Part shown: positions 60,647-64,000 of the stretch, piece after piece
Numbering within the stretch: position 1 is the first letter of the stretch
Layout: the number at the start of each line of letters is the position of its first letter
NCBI GenBank assembly: GCA_910589415.1
Contig: OU342635.1
Coordinates: forward strand, 36,978,929 to 37,042,928
DNA: 64,000 nt
Direction: 5' to 3'
Source of the DNA: Malachius bipustulatus
Taxonomy: Eukaryota; Arthropoda; Insecta; Coleoptera; Melyridae
Notes under the pieces: generated by a model
Databases searched by the model: none
Told to the model about the DNA's origin: nothing
Seen by the model: only the letters and a program-made list of their open reading frames with translations
Translations under genes and position numbers: made by a program

Positions 60647-61344
60647 TATACAGGGTGGCCCAGCGAAAAGGTACCGGGCCTAATAACTTCAAAACTGAAG
60701 ATGTACGCGAAAAACGCCGAAACAGGTCGATTTTGTTAGCGAGGGGGACATATTTTCGTGACAAATTTAACTACCCAAGTTCACCCCCTTGGCAGGGGTA
60801 GCTACCCCTTTGCTTATCATCATAGGCAACAGAAATCGGGTGATACATCAATTGAAAGCCACTCGAATTCTCTTTACAACGATATCTAACATTTTGGGTT
60901 TCACTTACATACAGGGTGGCCCAAAAAAAAATGTTTTCGCTGGGCCAGCCTGTATATAAGCGAAACCACTTACATACATAATTTGAAAGCTACTTGAATT
61001 CTCTTAACGATATCCAACATTTTGGGTTTCACTTACATACAGGGTGGCCCAAAAAAAATGTTTTCGTTGGGTCAGCCTGTATGTAAGCGAAACCCAAAAT
61101 GTCGGATATCGTTGTAAAGAGAATTCAAGTAGCTTTCAAATGATGTATCACTCAATAGCTGTTCCCTATGATGATAAGCAAAGGGGTAGATACCCCTGCC
61201 AAGGGGGTGAACTTGGGTAGTTAAATTTGTCACGAAAATATGCCTACTTTGATAACAAAATCGACCTGGTTTGGCGTTTTTCGCGTACATCTTCAGTTTT
61301 CAAGTTATTAGGCCTGGTACCTTTTCGCTGGGCCACCCTGTATA
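60647..61344. mobile_element. Foldback with duplicated centre, GGGTGGCCCAGCG ends
   Basis: The left end is TATACAGGGTGGCCCAGCGA and the right end is TCGCTGGGCCACCCTGTATA. Arms of about 270 bp carry a GTACGCGAAAAACGCC block and an AAGTTCACCCCCTTGGCAGG block. The centre holds two tandem copies (about 60897-60970 and 61027-61085) of TTCACTTACATACAGGGTGG...GCCTGTATATAAGCGAAAC. Confidence 0.93.
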
Positions 61345-61349
61345 ATTAC

Positions 61350-62130
61350 ACCATTAAAAATAATAGTGAATAAATGTTTCAGTCAAGGAGTTTTCCCAAA
61401 AAGTATGAAAGTAGCTAAGGTTATTCCAATATTGAAGAAAGGAGACATAAATCATTTTCAAAACTACAGACCAATTTTAATTTTACCAGCTATGTCTAAG
61501 ATTTTTGAGATTTTGCTCAAAAAAAACGACTTCTTCGACAAAAGAAAATTAACTAACCCGTGTCGGTGAGTCTTGTGGAGAGAATCTTTGATGGATTTAA
61601 TGAGAAGGGGTTACCCAGATTGCTTGTTGGGATTTGAATAAGGCATTCGACAGCGTCGACCACGATATTTTGATTGGAAACCTTCATTATTATGGAGTGA
61701 GAGCCTTTACCTTTGAAGCTTTTTATATCATACCTTGAAGACAGAGCAAGTGAGATTTAATAAGCAATTGTCAAAAAGTCAGAATATACCTACACAAGGA
61801 GTTCCGCAGGGATCAGTGTTGGGTCCGATACTATTTTTGGTCTGATCAAGCATAGACCTTGCACTCAAGTAGATATGTGAGTTACAGGTGATACAGCCTT
61901 TATTAATGGAGGGTGGATATTAGATTTGCAATTGAATAAACAAATTTATTTTTAGAAATTGCCACCAATTGGGTCAGGGCAAACAAGCTTTTACTCAATA
62001 CCTAATTAGAATAAGACAAAGACACTGCTTTTTTCTATGACCAAACTAGATTAAAGAGACCCATAAGTTTTTTGGGTATCACCTTTCGACGTTATCTTAA
62101 GTGGAATAAGCATATTGGGAGAATGATGCA
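61350..62130 (+). pseudogene. LINE RT pseudogene, + strand
   Basis: FPKSMKVAKVIPILKKGD, NYRPILILPAMSKIFE, then after frameshifts [37 protein letters not shown], and a late FLGITFRRYLKWNKHIG segment: RT blocks in correct order with many breaks. It is opposite in orientation to the RT relic across the foldback, and a separate copy. Confidence 0.85.
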
Positions 62131-63201
62131 GCTTATTGTAAATGTGGAAACTGCATTGACTACCTAAAGATATCTACGATGTATGATCATCTATCCATCA
62201 TCTATATTTGCACTTGTTCTGGTAATGTGAAGCTGTCAATGTGCCTTGACATAGGTTTATCAAATATATACGAATTTGGTACCTGCCCTTTCATGCATCA
62301 ATCTATTACATTCGTCCTACGTTTATCGTTTTAAATCTTACAAGTATTGCCATAGCTAATAAAAATATTTGATGCTTTCTAGTTTTGTATATGTATGTGT
62401 GAAACTTTGCGTTCGGTTTACAGAATTCCCCTCATGTGCTCTTTTATTGGCGCTCTAGATTTTCTAAAATTTTTCTGGAACAGATAAACAGACTGACAAG
62501 AAAACCCTCTGGCTCTTCCGAAAGTTAGCTTGAAACGACTACAAGATTTGAACAGACAGACATACAGACAGAAAACAAAGCGATTTACTAAAACGTGTTT
62601 AAAACTATTTAAAGATCACAACAGAGGAAATTCATTTTCTTTTAAGGCAATAAGACACCTGTAATGTGCACTCGGACTGTAGGATAAGGTCTGACAGTAG
62701 AGATTCATAAAAATAATTTGATTAATTACTCTGAAAGAAATTTCAAAAGATGAAAAAAGTAATAAAAACAAAAATAATGGCTACTATTCATTGGAGAAGG
62801 TATATTATGTCGCATAAAATCAGCTGAATTTGAAATTGTTTAAGTTGTTGATTGAATATTTTAGTGGAGAGGGTCTGTCAAAAAAAAAGGCTCCAACCGC
62901 CTTGGACTCGAGAATTTTTTTTTTTTTTGATGCTCGCAGAAAAACCGATTTCCCCCCCCCCTTTTTTTTAAACTGTTTTTTGCCATGAAAGAAGGGGGTG
63001 TGGGTAAAAAATTTTTCGTCATCAGACGGTAATTTTTTTTATCTTGGATTTGAGCCCCAGTAGACCTCGATCGGACCATTATTAAGGTCACAGGGTCACC
63101 AAACGCGTTTGGTCCTGTAGAATGGCAAGGATTAGGTTAGCGGGTTCCGTTACCCAGCATTTTTTAGGGCTAAGTGTCCCCTTTCAAGATTTTCTTACCC
63201 C
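62131..63201. other. No gene; homopolymer tracts
   Basis: AT-rich. A T13 tract (about 62918), C10 (about 62953) and T8 occur close together near 62915-62970. The end of the RT relic is not defined here. Confidence 0.5.
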
Positions 63202-64000
63202 ATGTCGCTATCTCAATTAGGGCCTATATCAATTCTGGGTAATAACCAGAATGGTTATCGAAAAACATTAATAGACGACTTATTACACAAAAAACAACAC
63301 AAATTAACCATAAACCTCATTTATCCTCAACAAAACAATGAAATCAGAAAATATTCATCACTAACGTACTTTGGAAACGTTTCAACACAAATATCAAGGA
63401 TAATTTCTAACACCACTACATTTAATATTTCATTCAAATCTTTTATGAGTAATGGTTCTATATTGCTGAATGCAAAGGAAAAGTTATCTAAATTACAGAA
63501 ACCTGGAATTTATCGATTAAACTGTTCTCATTGTAATTCAGTTTATATAGGACAGACTTGTAGAAATCTAGAAATTAGATACAACGAACACCTAAACTCT
63601 TACAGACTCAAGCATCCAGAAAGATCAAATTTTGCAAAACACTTAATAGAAAACAATCACACTCTAACAGCAAACAACAAAATTGAATTACTACATCATT
63701 GTGATCATTATTTTAAATTAAATTTTCTTGAATCTCTAGAGATCCACAGACATTTACATAATCAACAATACACAGTAATAAATGAACAGCTAGACACATA
63801 TCGTTCTCCACTACTTGATTTTCTTCTTGATATCAACAACTAAGAAGATTCTGAAGAAATACATTATGATCTAGTTGGTTCTCTTAAAAATTCATTTAAA
63901 TCTAGTTACTTGTTTCATGATCACTTAGACTTAGGTAATACTGTTGCTATGTTACTGTATCAATAATTTTATTTACGTCTGAAGATGCTACATGAAAAGT
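63202..64000 (+). mobile_element. Penelope-like element, 3' part with GIY-YIG endonuclease
   Basis: An open frame to TAA at 63841-63843 encodes a linker (NGYRKTLIDDLLHKK) and a C-terminal GIY-YIG domain. GIY is at 63505-63513 and YIG at 63544-63552 (spacing 13 codons), followed by CRNLEIRYNEHL with the catalytic Arg and CAKHL-like NFAKHLIENNH with downstream residues. This domain at the C-terminus is diagnostic of Penelope-like retroelements. The same frame continues after TAA for about 40 residues to another TAA (63964-63966), suggesting an older stop further on. CTGAAGATGCTACATGAAAAG at the window edge resembles the element's 3' repeat. RT sequence is absent, so the copy is 5'-truncated, starting around 63200. 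Confidence 0.88.

Overview
This window looks like insect nuclear DNA. It is AT-rich and gene-poor. It has spliced genes with GT-AG introns and single phased coding exons separated by kilobases, EB-module and DUF229 protein families typical of arthropods, and many relics of insect transposons (jockey-like and other LINEs, BEL/Pao, gypsy, mariner/Tc1, hAT and Penelope). Short TAGGTAC/GTACCTA motifs are scattered throughout. I cannot fix the order or species from the sequence alone.

Two genes are well supported. The first is a + strand gene of at least eight exons (8784-35673). It encodes a secreted-looking protein with four EB-like cysteine modules, a Thr/Ser/Lys-rich linker, and four LDL-receptor class A repeats. 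Its phases agree across all seven introns and the fragment totals 488 codons plus stop. Its introns 2 (15.9 kb) and 5 (7.1 kb) hold many of the transposon relics. The second is a + strand DUF229 gene (52795-54837) in three visible exons, encoding a type II membrane-anchored alkaline-phosphatase/sulfatase-fold protein. The starting exon of each gene is not identified. A third, tentative gene lies on the - strand at 4747-5161: a 34-nt micro-exon plus a 77-codon terminal exon, with no family recognised.

Layout: 1-3300 is a decayed gypsy-like element broken by a foldback and a 3' LINE fragment. 3300-8783 holds the tentative - gene, mariner/Tc1 relics and a G/C-run foldback. 8784-35673 is the EB/LDLa gene with intronic transposons, including a 5'-truncated jockey copy framed by a 13-bp target-site duplication. 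36150-38880 is a decayed tandem-repeat field with a foldback inside it. 39900-41060 has more foldbacks. 41629-43380 is a non-autonomous hAT-like element with a perfect 8-bp target duplication. 43500-46700 is an unclassified, less AT-rich non-coding block with local duplications and hairpins. 47900-52250 has a short hairpin and a near-perfect 1.1-kb palindrome. 52795-54837 is DUF229. 57060-64000 contains a LINE ORF1 without ORF2, two opposed RT pseudogenes, two foldbacks, and the 3' part of a Penelope-like element with a GIY-YIG nuclease.

The dominant structural theme is a large set of palindromic or short inverted-repeat elements whose ends read TATACAGGGTG or close variants. About a dozen occur here, from 160 bp to about 1.9 kb, and several are nested inside older relics. 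None contains a recognisable transposase.
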